Below are positions 10,898-22,510 of a stretch of 64,000 bases of DNA, piece by piece (position 1 is the stretch's first letter; each line of letters begins with the position of its first letter). A program made the translations under genes and the position numbers. The notes under the pieces were generated by a model. It saw nothing but the letters and a program-made list of their open reading frames with translations, was not told the DNA's origin and made no database searches. The stretch is taken from assembly GCA_905250025.1 (NCBI GenBank), contig CAJNOJ010000013.1, positions 806,001 through 870,000 of the forward strand. The letters run 5' to 3'. The stretch comes from Adineta ricciae. Its lineage: Eukaryota; Rotifera; Eurotatoria; Adinetida; Adinetidae.

Positions 10898-11845
10898 ATG
10901 GCTGATCCAACCTACTTTCAAGCTACACGTTATTCGCAGCCGATTCTGATTGTCTTCGGTACAGCTGGCGCAATACTAAATCAGATTCTTTTCTTTTCTC
11001 GGAAATCCCTTCGGAAAAATTCCTGTTCATTGTATTTTCGGGCACTGTCAATCAACGATCTACTTGTTATCTATACAGTTGTCTTACCACTCTGGCTTTC
11101 CAATCAATTCAATATTGACCCTTCGAATAGTTACAACTGGTATTGTAAATTGAAAACGTATGTTGCTGATAGTTTATATACAATATCTCCATATTTGGTT
11201 GTTCTCGCGTGTTTCGACCGTATGTGTACGAGTTCAACGAATGCTAGTCTAAGACAGTTAGCTACGATTCGTGTGGGATTCTATCTGATCCCTCTGACGG
11301 TTGTATTTATATTTGCAGCTTATTTTCATGTTCCCATTTGGTACAGAACTGGATATACGAATAATGCGACGTTTTGTTACAGTCCAGATGCAATCTACAG
11401 TAGATTCATTGGTTTATTCGTTCTATTTTTCCTATGCATCATTCCACCTATATTGATGGTGGTACTATGCATTATTACATTAATTTTCCTTCGTCAGCAA
11501 AGACGCCGAATCATGCCGGTGAATCAAATACGTACACGTCAACGTGATCATCAATTACTAAAAATGCTCTTCATGTACGTGACAATGAACGTTATATGTA
11601 ATGTTCCATTTGCTGTTACATACGTTATGCTGATGTTTCAACAGCCAAGATACGTTCCGCTGCATGTCAACCTCTTTCGTCTATTTGGTTTATTATTAAA
11701 CGTGAATTTCGCAACAAGTTTCTACGCATATACACTTGGAACACCATTCTATCGACATGAGCTGTACAATTTCATGATCTCAGTCCGACATCGAATACGA
11801 CAAGCAAATTATGTTTTGTGTACTCAAAGAAACATGAACAATTGA
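10898..11845 (+). CDS. Rhodopsin-like GPCR, intronless coding, tandem copy 2
   Basis: 315 aa from the ATG at 10898. This start aligns with the start of the paralogue at 9240 (MADPTYFQATRYSQP beside MSDAVYSILSRYTQP); an upstream in-frame TTG is not needed. TM1 has GTAGAILNQ, TM2 has FRALSINDLLVIY, TM3 ends ACFDRMC (DRM in place of DRY), and TM7/helix 8 reads FYAYTLGTPFYRHEL. A pair of cysteines in the expected extracellular places (WYCKLKTY and FCYSPD) could form the conserved disulphide. The ligand is unknown. Confidence 0.8.
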   Translation: MADPTYFQATRYSQPILIVFGTAGAILNQILFFSRKSLRKNSCSLYFRALSINDLLVIYTVVLPLWLSNQFNIDPSNSYNWYCKLKTYVADSLYTISPYLVVLACFDRMCTSSTNASLRQLATIRVGFYLIPLTVVFIFAAYFHVPIWYRTGYTNNATFCYSPDAIYSRFIGLFVLFFLCIIPPILMVVLCIITLIFLRQQRRRIMPVNQIRTRQRDHQLLKMLFMYVTMNVICNVPFAVTYVMLMFQQPRYVPLHVNLFRLFGLLLNVNFATSFYAYTLGTPFYRHELYNFMISVRHRIRQANYVLCTQRNMNN

Positions 11846-11927
11846 TGAATTTGTTGCGGGCTAATGAACATTTGCATATATTTTGTTAGATGTTGTCACA
11901 CACACACTCTTGTCTACAGTTACTTGA

Positions 11928-11933
11928 AATAAA
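11928..11933 (+). terminator. Poly(A) signal of tandem GPCR copy 2
   Basis: AATAAA lies 83 bp after the stop codon. Confidence 0.5.
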
Positions 11934-11939
11934 TGCTTG

Positions 11940-13377
11940 ATGTCAAAGAATAGTCTAAATTATTTATTCTTGGTGAACTATATTTATCTTCTACAAAAGA
12001 ATCATGCCGACTGTCATCTAGTATAAGAATTAGAACAAACATAGGCTCAGATTATTTGACAATTCGCGAACCTATATAGCATAGTGTAAAAAACATAGAA
12101 ATTTCTGATCTGGTGTTTTTCAGGAAAATATGAAAAACATAGACAGGCAATTTGTCACCTAAGTTACACTCCTTGCCTTGACATAGAATGTGCGGATGTC
12201 GTATAAGGACATTTTTCCGTAGTGTACGGGTGAACTTCAGGACTGCATCAATAATTTTTAGACTTACACTTCAAGCACGTTTATCTCCTTGAGACACGTA
12301 TTGCAACCGATGACTGTGCGTTTTTATTCGCGTAAGGTTAAACTTATCAAGCCATACAAGTACACCATGGAGAACAAATGATGTATGGAAAAAAGGCCTT
12401 TTTTTTCGGTATCTAATCAAAATATTATCCTCGTTTATCTTGAAATGTTCGACGTGGAATTCAAATATTTGTTTTATGTTTTAGTTATAAATATGTCTCT
12501 AATAAACATCTATGTACTCTGTTGTTTTTTACGTGAAGTGCGTGGTTTGATATCGCATCCGAATAATTATATATGATTCCCATTAGTACTTCATAGATAG
12601 ACTGTGCGCGATATGTAGGCAGACAAGATTAAACGTCAAGTCATGCGCAAAGTAGATTCTAACTACAGACCTTTTACAAAATAAATTGTCACTCGAGTCG
12701 AAAGCAAATAAAATGCATTTAATTATAATCTGGATGTTAGCTTTTAAAGATATCTCTATCGCGCTCAGTGTGATTATATAAGTTATATAAATATGCATTG
12801 GTGAATGTTGTTTATTCGATCAACAGAGTTGTCGAATTCCGTATCAAATGAACTCAAACAATAGATATTCACAGCGACCTTTTTTCCTCAGAAAAATCTA
12901 TTGAAGCGTGAATTGAAACGTTTTTTTAACCTCGTGATGAACACGTTCTCAAAAGCAGAGGACAATTTAAATGAATTTTAATTAAACTTGTGCACATTTT
13001 TGTTTTCATGTTTCTTGAGGGTGACTTAGCAATAAATTGGAAAGAATTATCATTCGATGTCAAGGTTTACTAGTCTATTGTGCAAGGTCGTATGTAAAAC
13101 ACGAAGAAAAGAAAGAGAAGAAATATTAAGTACGTTTTAGCTGTTTTGTGAGACAACGTGTGAAAAGTGAGGCAGTTTAGAAAGAAACAGAAAAGGAAGA
13201 AGGCAAGAAAAATATTTTGACGATCATACGCACCTCTATTTCTTTTTGGTGCATTGGGAGTGCATTTACAAGCTCAGACAGATACACAGGATAGGCAGAT
13301 ACGTATATACATATATACATTCATAGACAACGTGTATTGTATTAAGAATATAATCGACTTTTTCATTCGAACACTAT
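11940..13377. other. Intergenic, no gene recognised
   Basis: This AT-rich stretch holds only short frames (12385-12576 plus, 12583-12798 minus) without recognisable motifs. The right end is the presumed promoter and leader of the nuclear receptor. Confidence 0.4.
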
Positions 13378-14895
13378 ATGGAGAGAAAGATTTTCTTACT
13401 GTCGAATGATATAACAAAAAATCACATGTTACAAACACGCCCGTTGTGTGCTGTATGTGGCGCAGCAGCTATAGGTAACATTGCACTTTTTCTAAGTTTT
13501 TCTGTAAACTGTGTACTTTTTTATTTGACCTCACAGGACGAAATTTTGATGCAATGACATGTTTATCCTGTAAAGGTATGAATACTTACATATTTTATTT
13601 TGAAAAACTCCAATTTCAGCTCCGTTATAAATAGGAAATGCGCCTCTAATTCCAAATTTTGTAGTTGTCCTAGATGTTTCTTTGCTTTGTGACATCTAAT
13701 ACCTAAAGTCAATTTCAACTTTGTTTCATATGTTGACCTATAAATGACTCATAAAAAATTGAAATATTTCATTTATTTTTAGCCTTTTTCCGTCGAAATG
13801 CTTACAATGAACACGTAAGCTTCAGTGACGAAGAAGTTTATTTCCAAGCCGATGAACATTTTTTCTATTTAGTTAGTATTCACTTGTCGAATAACAAATT
13901 CGTGTGAAATAACTTCAACAACGCGACGACATTGCTCAGCATGTCGTCTGAAGAAGTGTTTCCAGCAAGGAATGAGAAAAGAACTGATCCGAAGTTTGAA
14001 CGCTATTAATCATGCAACATCAGCAGCATTACACATAAGAGCACAACACCGATCAACCACGGTGAGTAAACAGGTCGATAACACGATCATTTGCATTAGT
14101 GAGACTATTTAGATGGATTTAGTACCAGCAAATGATTCGACATTACTTTCGTCAGACGATTGGAATCTACTGTCAAATATTCAAAAAACCTATGAACAAT
14201 ATTGTATACAGAAATTTCTTGAGTCTCATCAAACGATTCCACTTATACCCCCAATTCAACCATATCGATCGCGTATTAAATTGCAACGTCTTATCGATCT
14301 AAGATATAAATATACCGTCATCGTTGCTTCGTTTATCCGACGTATCTTTCAATTCGATGGTTTTCAAGTACTATCGGACCATCATTTTCAGTACACGAAA
14401 GCGAACTTACAATGTATTGCATCAGTGAATACAAGTGAATTGATGAGATTACAAGTCTTGAAATGCCTACCGTGGGAACATGATCAGTTAGTTTTACAAT
14501 CCGTTCTTTCTGAAGAATTTATTCAACGTGCAGAAACAGTTCTATACAAATTTCAAACCCTCCTACCTCACGATGTAATCGTCATGAAATCGTGGGTGAT
14601 TATTCTCGCTCTCTCGTCTCGAACATTACCTTTATGGAGGAAAGACCACTATAGTTCTTCGGATTTCGATCCATATCCAACGAAATTACTTTTAAGTCAA
14701 AATTATTACTTGACACTTCTGTGGAAATATGTCATGTATCGTTTGGGCTACAACGATACTATCATTTTTCTAGTCAGATTTATACAAAACTTTCTTCGCA
14801 GACAAATCCTTGAGGCCGACATGTTTGAGATGATTCAAAATCGAGATGATCATGCTCAATTGACTCCATTGACGCAAATGAATTTGAAAATCTAG
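13378..14895 (+). CDS. Nuclear hormone receptor, 5 exons
   Basis: 379 aa from exons 13378-13474, 13537-13575, 13783-13814, 13873-14061 and 14113-14895; all junctions have GT/AG ends and the frame closes. The first zinc finger is CAVC...CLSC and continues KAFFRRNAY. The second is formed by the cysteines of TCRITNSC and RRHCSACRLKKC, followed by FQQGM, the standard end of a nuclear receptor DNA-binding domain. The P-box reads CLSCKA in place of CEGCKG. The last exon (260 codons) is the place of a helical ligand-binding domain but is strongly diverged, so I cannot assign a subfamily. It probably binds DNA and regulates transcription in the nucleus. Confidence 0.85.
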
Positions 14896-14915
14896 TTATT
14901 ATTTTGTTATATACA

Positions 14916-14921
14916 AATAAA
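14916..14921 (+). terminator. Poly(A) signal of the nuclear receptor
   Basis: AATAAA lies 20 bp after the stop codon, followed by a short A-run, so the 3' untranslated region is very short. Confidence 0.5.
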
Positions 14922-14939
14922 GAATGTTTCGAAAAAAAA

Positions 14940-15571
14940 AGTAACTTGTGTATTCAGTATGACTTAGCACATGACTGTTGTTATTCGTATCATTTATCTT
15001 GTCATTTTCTTTCTATTTAAGTACTTTTTCTTTCAAATAACCGAAGGCTAGAGTTATCTTTGTCCGTGAGGCATGATTCATTAGTTTCTACTCAAACACA
15101 CCCTGTTTGTTATATACATTCTCGAAATTTCGATGAGCATCGCAGGAAAAATTTGGCAGATTGAAAATACTCAGACAAATGGAGAGATGTTTCAAGAAAA
15201 ATCAATAAAACGCATGGGGTGTACGCGAAAGAGGTTTTACTATTCATCATAACAGCGATATGCTTGTTAATATACTAGTTCGAACACGTTCTTTTCCTTC
15301 ATGTAATATATAGCTCAATGAACCATGAAAATTTTCTTCTAGGTGACATATATATCATTGCAATATTCATCATTTTTGGTTTGATCGTATGCCTTCGAAC
15401 GTAGAAACTGAAAATCTGAGTTTGTTCTATTGTGCACACTATATTTATGTGAAAAGAATAAATTTCATGGGTCTTATCCACGTGTCAAACATGGCACCAG
15501 ATGTATCTATTCTTTGATATTAATATGACTTGATTTTCAAAAGCAAATAGTATTTTATCTGATTTTCAATC
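14940..15571. other. Intergenic, no gene recognised
   Basis: Only a short minus-strand frame without motifs is seen. The right end is the promoter region of the SEL1L3-like gene. Confidence 0.4.
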
Positions 15572-18500
15572 ATGAAGATCATAGTGTCTGCCATTCATAT
15601 GTTCATTTATTGTTTTTATTTGGCAAACTCGCAATTAACTAAAGAGTACGATCGAATCTTAGCAAATGAACTTGATTACATCGATGTTAAAAACATTCCA
15701 GCTGTTCTCCACAACGATAATGTTTATTTAACAATTCTATACAAATGTTCATCGTTCGCGCGACGTCGAATATCCTTAGCAATACGCATCGAACGAAATT
15801 TGTATCGATACAACTTCGCTGTTTTTCGCCGGCATTGGTTTTGCCAAAAATCAATCCGTGTTCATACTCGGCATATACGTGTTAAGTTACATCGTTCACT
15901 AGCATACGCCTCAGATTCGCAAATTAATCTGCAGTCATGGCCGATAGAACACGGGCAATTGTATTTGACCATGTATCAAAATGAACATGAAAAGGAGAAT
16001 GAAATCATAAAAACTCTTCAATATAGCGTTAAGTTTCTTCCAGTACACAAACGGCCGAACATTCGCTCGTTTCGTTGGAGTCCACCGATGAATAGAAGAA
16101 CGGAAGGTGTGTGCCAAACGGAACCAGGTGAGACATTTCCTTATTTATATATATATATATTCTTCTATTTTCCGTGTAGAAATAATACGAACAGTTAATT
16201 ATCCTTTACTATTGACCGGTGGTGTATATGGAAAGCACTTCGTTCTTCCAGCCTATAAAGAATACAGTCTTCGATTAGAGCAATATACTCGAGTAACACG
16301 TCCAAGGTAGAATTCATTCAATTTGAGTTATTATCTTGACCCAGATATTTATTTAGATTTTCAATTCTATTTTGGATATTCATTGAGGATTACTGCGCAT
16401 CTGATGTCTTCACAACGCACTGTGCTATTTTGCAGCATCTGACGTTCAATAATACACATTTAACTCCAGAATTGTTTCTGAATCGAGAAGGTTTTCGATT
16501 TTTGATCTTCGCTGTGAAGGCTTCATTCTATTGTCGTCGTCGTCATTATTCATTTCAGGTCAAATAACTGTTTCTATGTTTGGATACTTACATGATTTGT
16601 ATGGCATTGGTGCGCGGACATTTGCTGCAATTCCGAAGAAAGAATGGTGTCGGATAGCATTTATTGTTAATGAGTTTTTTGTAAGAGAAGAATTTATTTT
16701 AAGGTTTTCTTCAACGATGACTTATGACACATTTTAGTGGACAATTTACGTCAATTGCGCGTCTAATTGGAATCAACCTATTGTTGCTACTTATAAGTAA
16801 GAGAATTTGTTTCATTGGCAAGAGTATCGCGAACTTAATCGTCTTCTAGTTCTCCGAGTTATTTTTACTCTTACGATGAATTGGGTACATTTGTTATCGG
16901 TGGTACTGATATTGTACCTTCGTTTCGAGGATTTATTGGCCAAATGGATGTATATCGAAGAGTGGCATTAACTTATGAACAAGTCGGTCTTATATGGACA
17001 GAATCGTTCAACTCACTATTGAAATTTTCTTTCAGCTGCCGAAAAGATTTGACTTATCCTCAATGCCATTTTTACCATCGATTCTTCAAGATTCACTCCA
17101 ATGTCAACGTCATATGCGTTCTTTTAAACAATGCCTTGAACAATATGATTTATTTAGTGCACGCATTCAAGATAAGTGTAAGTTATTTTGGCACATAAGT
17201 AACTGCTATTGAATTCTTTTGTTAGTGACTTGTACTGCTCAGCCATATCGATTAAAAACAACTCCTCAACATTGTCTTCTTGTTCGTACATGGAGAAAAC
17301 AAATGACCTCAACGAACGATGTGCGTTATAGAATATTTCGAGCTTTACGACGACAACAAGTCAACTCAACAGCCGATGTAGGCAATAAACTCTATGAGTT
17401 AGCAGTAAAATTACTGGTAAGAGAATGTTTCTGAATACAAAAAAATCATTTGATTTTGGCATCAGGAAAGTGATTATTTGGATCTTGTATGCGATCGTGT
17501 TATAGCTTGGTCCGAACAGGCGATTTGTTACGGTCATCCGGCTGCGCATTCTCTTCTCGCGGTATTTCATCAATTTGGTCTTTGTGGATTGAAGCGTAAT
17601 TCAACTCGAGTATGTTCCTTCGGTTCTATATCGTATTTTCGATTAGATAATCAATAACATATTGCTGAACTTGAGGTTTTATCGGTTGAGGAGTTCTATC
17701 ATTCATTGGTTGAATTATCTGAGCAAAGTTTGTTAATCTTTCAATAATTTGTTCAAGTAATTGATCTTGCAAAAATTCTCTTAATAGGACAAGATCGATT
17801 AGGCAAGATACTATTGTTAAAATGCCCATCATATAGATACAGAGTGCAAATGAATGAGCTTTGTCGATTGATTCTAATCGGAATTTAAATAGACACGACG
17901 ATTTATAGGAAACTCCATTTTCTTGGAAACATGAAGGCGGCAGAGGAATATGTAATTGAGCAAAATCTCCTTGACCCATGAGTCCACAGCACTGAAGTCG
18001 TCGATGAACGTTGTCTAATATTTTATCAAACGTAATGTCTATCGTTGAAGACATTGTTCCATAACGATAAAGATTGTTCGGTAGAAATGAAGTATTATGT
18101 GCAGGAAGGTCTGAATACATCAAAAGTGCGTAATTGTAATGAGCCTAAAAGAGCAATTGACGAAGAAAAACTATGCGATTCTTTGAAAGTTTACTGAAAA
18201 ATAAACCGATGCAGGTGCACCAATTTGTCTTTCGTCAAAATAGATAGCTGAACCGATGAGCACTGAACAGGTGTGAATAAGTAAAAGAAGTAAACAATGT
18301 ATGAGAAGAAAATGTTTCGATTCGTTATAAGTTGCATACATTCCATAGAATGAGACGAGTATAGTTGAGATTGCTTCGCCTGCACATATCAAAATGAGAA
18401 AATGAAAATCTTGAATAATAATCGATTTTTCCGGTGCGTAAGTCTGACGAGAGTTAATACTCATTCGTTGTGCAGTGAGAAGAGATAGAACAAGAATAGT

Positions 18501-20650
18501 TATGGCAAGAACGATCGTTAAAATACTAATTATATAGAGTAAAAGTTTAGTTAAATTAAAAATAAAACGATCCATTTATTTCACTATGTTTCTTATTTTG
18601 TTCATTAGGCGCTTGAATTGTTCTTTTCGGGGGCGTTACGTCATGATCGACTCAGTTTACTTGCACTGGGACATCGACATTTATATGGTCTTGACAATGT
18701 TCCAAAGGACTATGACGCAGCATATGGTTCGTTCATTGAATGAATGTAGAAAAGTAATCTGGTCGTCTATTCTATGTTTAGTTTATTATCGAGAAATGGC
18801 TCTAAAAGCAAAGAACGAGTTTTACAGTCCGAAATCTGGTGAAGTTAGTTATTAGGTATGATGTTGTTCAAATATTCGAATTGGGTTTCTAGGCAGCAAT
18901 GGAATACATTCGTCTGACTGATGACAAGCTTATCGGTGAATTGACTTTTGATAAAAGTGATTCATTCTACTGGCTTAAACAGCAAGCCATACGAGGTGTG
19001 GCATCAGCTCAAGTACGGAAAAATGAACTTTGCTTCTGAATAAGCTTTTTTGATTGAATATCGTATTTAGAATCGTTTGGGTGAACTGATGTATGCGGGC
19101 AGTAACGGTTTAACGCGGAATATACAAGCGGCTGTAGAATATTTCCGACTAGGCGCTGCTCAACATGATCCGACATCGCATTTTGGCTACGGATTAGCTC
19201 TGTTAAATGTCACTACGAACTATCTTGAAGATATTTTTCGAATCATTCTGTTTGTCACTTTAGGGACAAGGTACCGAACAAAACGTTACTGAAGCCATTC
19301 GTCAAATAGAACAAGCAGTTGAACACGGTTATCTCGGAGCTCAAGTCGCTCTAGGTTTTCCTCAGATTCAATCTTTTCGTCATATTTGGTTCCTTCTTTT
19401 CCAGGCTTTCATGCATATGAAATCGAAAAGAATTATACAAAAGCTGCGTACTATTGGCAAAATTGTTTCGATAAAACCTATGATATTCATTGTGCTCATA
19501 ATCTCGTTCGTTCAAATGATATTTCCTTGACAAAACACTTCAAATCATTTGCTTTTGCAGGGTGTTATGTGGACAGCTGGTCATTATCCTCCACAATACG
19601 TCGTAGATCATGCACGAGCTTGGGGATATTTCTCGTTCGCTGCTCAGCGTGGACAGATCGATTCTAAACTCGTGGTATCGCTTCACAATGCTCGTGGAGG
19701 CCATCCGGTTATTATTCGAGATCCTTGGCTTGGAGCAATGTAAGCTAAAAGACCGAAGATAGTTTTGATTATTTAAATACTATTCAATTAGTTGGTCGCG
19801 ACATGTTGCACAAGATAGTTCCGGTCTAGGTACAATCGTTCGACGAGCACTCGAAGCATATCGCGATCGACGATGGTAAAATACCTACTTAATAAAACTA
19901 ATTCATCTTATTCTTATTCATTTGTACTCATAGGCAAACAGCGTTTGTATTCTATCTTCAAGCTGCTATAGCTGGAAGTGAACTCGGTTATTTCAACGCG
20001 GGTTATCTTTGTAACGAATTCAAGAATGAAACTTTATTCAATTGTGTCGAAGATTTTTTCAATATGTATTTAATGATGCACGATAACAACATAAATACTG
20101 ATTCCTATGCTTTGTTAACTGCTGGCGAATACTATCAATCGAAGAAAGTCAATTTAACCAAAGCTATGCAACTCTATGTTCAGTTGTATCAAACTGGGGA
20201 TCCTCAAGTAAGAACTTAGGACAATTCTATAGTCGTACACCTTCCGGAATTGATTTAGGGTTTGTATAATCTTGCACAAATGGAAGAAGAACACGAATTG
20301 AATTATACCAATTGGGATAAATTCGGTATTCGTTTCGATGAAAACGCAGCATCAAATCGATATCGAAGATTGCAAACTATTTATCAACAGTACGTGTCAA
20401 AAGGAGACGTTTGGCAGATAACAAATTTTGATTTTAGTTGTCGATCGCTGAACACTGACAAGTCTGATGAATCTTACATACCTTGTACACTTGCTTATTT
20501 GAAAATCTCAGCAATCATCCTCTATCAAGAGCAATTTAAAGTAAATCGTACGACTAAACATTGTCACTACTTTCTTCTTTCTCGTTTTAGCTTCTTGTTA
20601 CAATCATCTTATTGTTTATAACGACATTCCTATTCGTTTATGCCGTGTAG
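15572..20650 (+). CDS. SEL1L3: SEL1L3-like protein: LamG-type domain, Sel1 repeats, TM anchor
   Basis: Multi-exon gene beginning with a signal peptide (MKIIVSAIHMFIYCFYLANS). Exons around 16559-16980 encode a concanavalin/LamG-like fold (GQITVSMFG, KEWCRIAFIV, FVIGGTDIVPSFRGFIGQMD). From about 17500 come Sel1-type repeats with the A...Y...A...G pattern, for example RNIQAAVEYFRLGAAQHDP, RAWGYFSFAAQRGQ and YLQAAIAGSELGYFNAGYLC. The last exon after 20591 codes for a hydrophobic C-terminal segment (LLVTIILLFITTFLFVYAV) just before the stop. Signal peptide, LamG-like domain, Sel1 repeats and terminal membrane anchor in this order match SEL1L3, whose function is poorly known. Most introns are 45-70 nt; the exception is 17610-18608 (999 nt), which holds a tetraspanin gene on the other strand. 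The exon list was read by eye and individual junctions may be off. Confidence 0.75.
17626..18575 (-). CDS. Tetraspanin nested in a SEL1L3 intron
   Basis: 299 aa from two exons (18195-18575 and 17626-18144) joined in phase 0 across a 50 nt GTAAAC/TTTTAG intron. There are four hydrophobic segments at about residues 10-35, 57-80, 90-113 and 225-248. The large extracellular loop carries the CCG signature at residues 179-181 (LQCCGLMG) and two further cysteines at about 198 (PPSC) and 211 (SSC), the minimal four-cysteine tetraspanin set. Family members organise membrane protein complexes at the cell surface and on endosomes. The whole gene lies inside the 999 nt intron 17610-18608 of the SEL1L3-like gene, in antisense. 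The specific subfamily is not identified. Confidence 0.85.
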
Positions 20651-20696
20651 AAATCGACTTCGTTCTTCTATGAATTCGCCACCGAGTATCAACATT

Positions 20697-20702
20697 AATA
20701 AA
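20697..20702 (+). terminator. Poly(A) signal of the SEL1L3-like gene
   Basis: AATAAA starts 47 bp after the stop codon at 20650, inside the 119 bp gap to the convergent ORC5 gene. Confidence 0.6.
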
Positions 20703-20709
20703 GTTTCAT

Positions 20710-20715
20710 TTTATT
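20710..20715 (-). terminator. Poly(A) signal of ORC5
   Basis: TTTATT on the plus strand is AATAAA on the minus strand, 55 bp after the ORC5 stop. It lies only 7 bp from the poly(A) signal of the opposite gene. Confidence 0.55.
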
Positions 20716-20769
20716 GATCTGACAATTTCATGAAAATATACATCTATATCACATTTCATTCCGAAGACT

Positions 20770-22274
20770 TCAGACAAGAAGAAGATCATCGATTTTGAAG
20801 TCGATTGATGCCGCGAGACGTCGAATGCAATCACTTGAGCTTGTACAACGATATTTTGGTTCATTTAAATTTATAATTCCGCTTTCATTCGATCCTCCGA
20901 CAAGTTCAATCAAACGCATGGAAGTTAATAAAGCTAATTGTATATAAATTTGATTCGTTAAAGGAACTGTATCGCCTTGTAAAGAACAGTAAATAGCCAA
21001 GAGACGATTCAATCCGATGGGCTTATTCGATGACAGTGGTAAATATTCGATTTTTGCTGTATCGAGTTGTGCTCGTTTATGCATGATCTTTCCTCGCCGG
21101 CTCTTTTTGCCCTGGCCTTGTTTATCATAAAGCATTCGATCGTATTTCACCGGATTCTGTGTCGCTAAGTAGATCGCAATCAGCAAATATTTAGCTGAGG
21201 TTGGAAGATCGCGAGCATTGCTTTTGCTGTCTATTGATGTCAAATGAGAGGAATTCTCGTTCGTTTCTTCGTCAGCCGTATGCGTATCAAGAAATTTTGG
21301 AATACTCATTGAACGAGTATAGACAGAGTTGAGAACCTAAATCAAACAATAGATAGTACTTCATTGGCGAAGTTACATCGGATATACTTGTGTGAAGAAC
21401 TCCTTTTGATAAAGTATGCGATAGTCGTTGTTGCTTCCATCATCACTTGTTTGCTTCTTCACACTGTTACGTAAGAAATCTTTGATGCACATCGTCGACA
21501 TGTCTTTCAATTCTATCAGATCGTTTGTGACTGCATAGAAAATCTGAAGTGCTAGTTCAATAATGATTTGTATTTGACTAACTGAAGTTGGAAGAAGATC
21601 TTGTTGTTCTGAAAAAGGAGGAACTGCACATGAAGAGAAAGACATTATTTCGGATTTTTCATACGAGCAAACATATTTTGCAAGATTGTAACGATTTCTG
21701 CACGAGTATAAGCTGGTACGAAAATTGCTATGGGTGTTAACACACCCAATTCTGCTTCGATTTTATTCATATGTGGCAATTGATAGAATGGTTGATGTCC
21801 AATCAAGATAAGGGAATGATGGAAATAACCCAATGTCAATTCATTTAATTTGAATAACAAATAGAGTAAATGTCCGTTTGTGTCGTAGTTTAACAACAGT
21901 TCAATATGATGAAGGACGATGAAATAATGTGATTTGGTTTTCTTTTTTTTATTATTCTGTTCTCGAATCGAACAGTCACGTAATACGCGAATGAAATCAT
22001 GGAAGCTTTTCATTGATGGTGGTGAAGTGTTGGTCAATGATGAAATAAATGTTTGATAGAACATATTCAACGAGTAAATTTCTCGACAATCGAACCATAA
22101 AGCCGCATGATTGTGAAGATGAAGTGCATGTTTCACCAACGTTGATTTACCTGTATTATGATTTCCATGAATATAAACATGTGATGGATAGGGCAAGTGT
22201 GGATTGGGAGAAAAAAGTTTCTCTATCGATGAAAGAATTGCTGAACGACACGAATAACTAGAGGGTAAAGACAT
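20770..22274 (-). CDS. ORC5: Origin recognition complex subunit 5
   Basis: 470 aa from exons 21665-22274, 21388-21623 and 20770-21336, with introns of 41 and 51 nt; the frame closes. Residues 37-45 form the Walker A motif GNHNTGKST of the AAA+ domain. The Walker B region reads FIVLHHIELLL (about 118-128), with His where an Asp is usual. Middle and C-terminal blocks fit ORC5: NDLIELKDM, SAKYLLIAIYLA, NPVKYD, LNRLLAIYCSL, and a winged-helix end with YRCTSSSDCIRRLAASIDF. ORC5 is part of the six-subunit complex that marks replication origins and loads MCM helicase. The first intron, GTATGA...TGCAG, is exceptionally short but is the only join that keeps the family sequence. The gene is convergent with SEL1L3 and lies about 240 bp from the TMF1 stop. 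Confidence 0.88.
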
Positions 22275-22510
22275 CTAAAATATAGAGTGTTTAGTGCGAA
22301 GATTCATTTCTTTTGTAGTCTTTATTATTGTGTATTAAAAAAGGCAAAACATAAGAGATGACAATCGTAAATGAATAAACGAGATAAATTAATAAATTAA
22401 CAATATCAGAAGAAGAAGAAGAACTTTTATCACATTATCAATCTACACCACTTGTTGTAGTTATTCGAATTGTTGGATTCAAAACAAGACACGAATACTG
22501 AGGAGGCAAG

